Part shown: positions 16,079 to 16,603 of the stretch, one piece after another
How positions within the stretch are numbered: position 1 is the first letter of the stretch
Layout of the letters: each line of letters opens with the position of its first letter
From: Bacteroidales bacterium
GTDB lineage: Bacteria > Bacteroidota > Bacteroidia > Bacteroidales > Azobacteroidaceae
Reading direction: 5' to 3'
DNA: 16,603 nt
NCBI GenBank assembly: GCA_020860885.1
Contig: JAJBTS010000350.1
Span: forward strand, 1 to 16,603
The notes under the pieces: model-generated
Told to the model about the DNA's origin: nothing
Database searches by the model: none
The model's input: only the letters and a program-made list of their open reading frames with translations
Made by a program: the position numbers and the translations under genes

Positions 16079-16159
16079 ACTAATTACTGTACACTGTTTA
16101 CTGTTTACTGCTAACTGTTAACTGATTACTGTTCACTGTTCACTGGTGACTGTTATCTG
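16079..16159 (+). repeat. Heptad array A (ACTG units on the plus strand)
   Basis: ACTG occurs at 16086, 16093, 16100, 16107, 16114, 16121, 16128, 16135, 16142 and 16149, ten units in perfect 7-base register. Degenerate units are in phase at 16079 (ACTA) and 16156 (TCTG). The three bases between fixed ACTG cores vary. The array runs into the end of the upstream gene, where it encodes that protein's last residues (TVTSEQ) and stop. Confidence 0.88.
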
Positions 16160-16603
16160 TTTCGCCTGCCATCCTTCTTCCAAAACTTTTTGGATGTATT
16201 CGGCCGACTGAATGTAAAAGTCGGTGAGTTCATCCAGAGTTTCGAACGTATGGTAAACAGGTTCTTCATCCGTACCCAGTTTGAAAGTGACGGGCAGGGT
16301 AGAACCATCGGTCTGGAAAGCCAGGTCGAATGTCCTTTTGAAGTTCATTTGGTTTTCGGTAGAAAGCCATACTGGGATTTCTTTCCATACGAATCCGGAA
16401 AGGATCCTGTTACTAATCTCCCGGTTGTGCCAGGAGATGATCACTTCTTTTATTTCACTTGTTTCGGGTTTGTGATCGAAATCGTGTTCCATGTAGGAAG
16501 CATTCACTTCGTCTTCTTCGCGGAAATCCCAACGGATTTTCCATTTGTTTTTAATAGGGTTGATACATTCGATGGAAGGAATGTTTTTTGAACCGGATAT
16601 TCT
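16133..16603 (-). CDS. DUF4376-like tail protein, C-terminal 156 residues (5' end outside window)
   Basis: The frame is open from the window edge to TGA at 16133-16135, so the start lies outside. Visible sequence begins RISGSKNIPSIECINPIKN, followed by KWKIRWDFRE. The C-terminal part reads NREISNRILSGFVWKEIPVW, LSTENQMNFKR, LPVTFKLGTDEEPVYHTFET and LTDFYIQSAEYIQKVLEEGW. The order (Arg-rich helix, 'sGf.wk', 'ENQ.n.k', 'hpvtfk', then a 'd...f...a..yi...leeGW' helix) fits the DUF4376 family found in phage tail regions. The precise role is unknown. Tail-fibre-assembly or minor tail protein functions are both possible. The GTG at 16505-16507 is unlikely to be the start because the frame and the recognisable sequence continue upstream of it. 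The last residues lie inside the heptad array, so the natural C-terminus may have been altered by the repeat. The gene is followed by the longest spacer in the cluster, so it may belong to a different transcription unit than the hub genes. Confidence 0.65.
   Translation of the reverse strand, partial: RISGSKNIPSIECINPIKNKWKIRWDFREEDEVNASYMEHDFDHKPETSEIKEVIISWHNREISNRILSGFVWKEIPVWLSTENQMNFKRTFDLAFQTDGSTLPVTFKLGTDEEPVYHTFETLDELTDFYIQSAEYIQKVLEEGWQAKQITVTSEQ

Larger units (their letters stand above)
15885..16132. other. Intergenic region between the DUF4376-like gene and the first hub gene
   Basis: This spacer of about 250 bases has no convincing gene on either strand. It holds a heptad array facing one way (15900-15945), a middle part of about 130 bases with two hairpins (16021-16041 and 16051-16065), and a second heptad array facing the other way (16079-16159). 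I found no match to the Bacteroides promoter pattern (TTTG at -33 with TAnnTTTG at -7) on the coding strand. It is the longest gap in an otherwise tightly packed cluster. Confidence 0.7.

Noticed and set aside
15885..16132. Bacteroides-type promoter upstream of the first hub gene
   Set aside because: No TAnnTTTG with a TTTG element at the right distance was found on the minus strand. A promoter may still exist, but the sequence does not show it.
15900..16159. CRISPR array
   Set aside because: The repeat unit is 7 bases with no 25-40 base repeats or unique spacers, and no cas genes are present.
1..16603. Type VI-like or contractile injection system instead of a phage tail
   Set aside because: No sheath, spike, ClpV or effector-type genes are visible, and the hub and fibre sequences fit siphophage-type tail genes. 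The window is too small to exclude a tail-derived particle entirely.

Overview
The window looks like the distal-tail and receptor-binding part of a phage or prophage of a Bacteroidales bacterium (Bacteroides or Parabacteroides type). Every supported gene is on the minus strand, so the gene order runs from base 16603 down to base 1. The assignment rests on protein sequences I recognise as typical of Bacteroidales phage tails, A-rich leaders without a clear Shine-Dalgarno sequence, and compact head-to-tail spacing. No integrase, capsid, lysis, RNA or plasmid gene is visible, so an integrated prophage and a free phage cannot be told apart.

In transcription order the layout is: (1) the 3' part of a gene with a DUF4376-like C-terminal domain (16603-16133); (2) a roughly 250-base intergenic region with two opposed arrays of a 7-bp repeat and two hairpins; (3) a 1219-residue tail hub or tail-tip protein (15884-12225); (4) a 2299-residue giant tail fibre with an embedded CotH-type kinase domain (12179-5280); (5) a second small heptad array (5231-5277); (6) a 1180-residue paralogue of the hub protein (5214-1672); (7) a short fibre or adaptor gene broken by a one-base frameshift (1623-1310); (8) the N-terminal 415 residues of another fibre-like protein that runs off the window (1246-1).

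The region reads as two consecutive 'hub plus fibre' cassettes. Each starts with a hub paralogue, and each hub gene has almost the same 19-20 bases before its ATG and a heptad array directly upstream. Each is followed by fibre genes sharing a short 'SG[FY]YTL' module. The hub proteins probably form or cap the tail tip, and the large fibre and the smaller fibre genes probably provide alternative or combined surface binding. GC content drops sharply in the C-terminal coding part of the giant fibre and in the last gene, as expected for exchangeable receptor-binding tips.

The most interesting item is the giant fibre. It combines an Ala-rich N-terminus, two SGFYTL modules, Ig-like strands, a LamG-like domain, a CotH-like kinase domain with the expected Asp/Asn/Asp residues present, leucine-rich repeats and a separate AT-rich tip.
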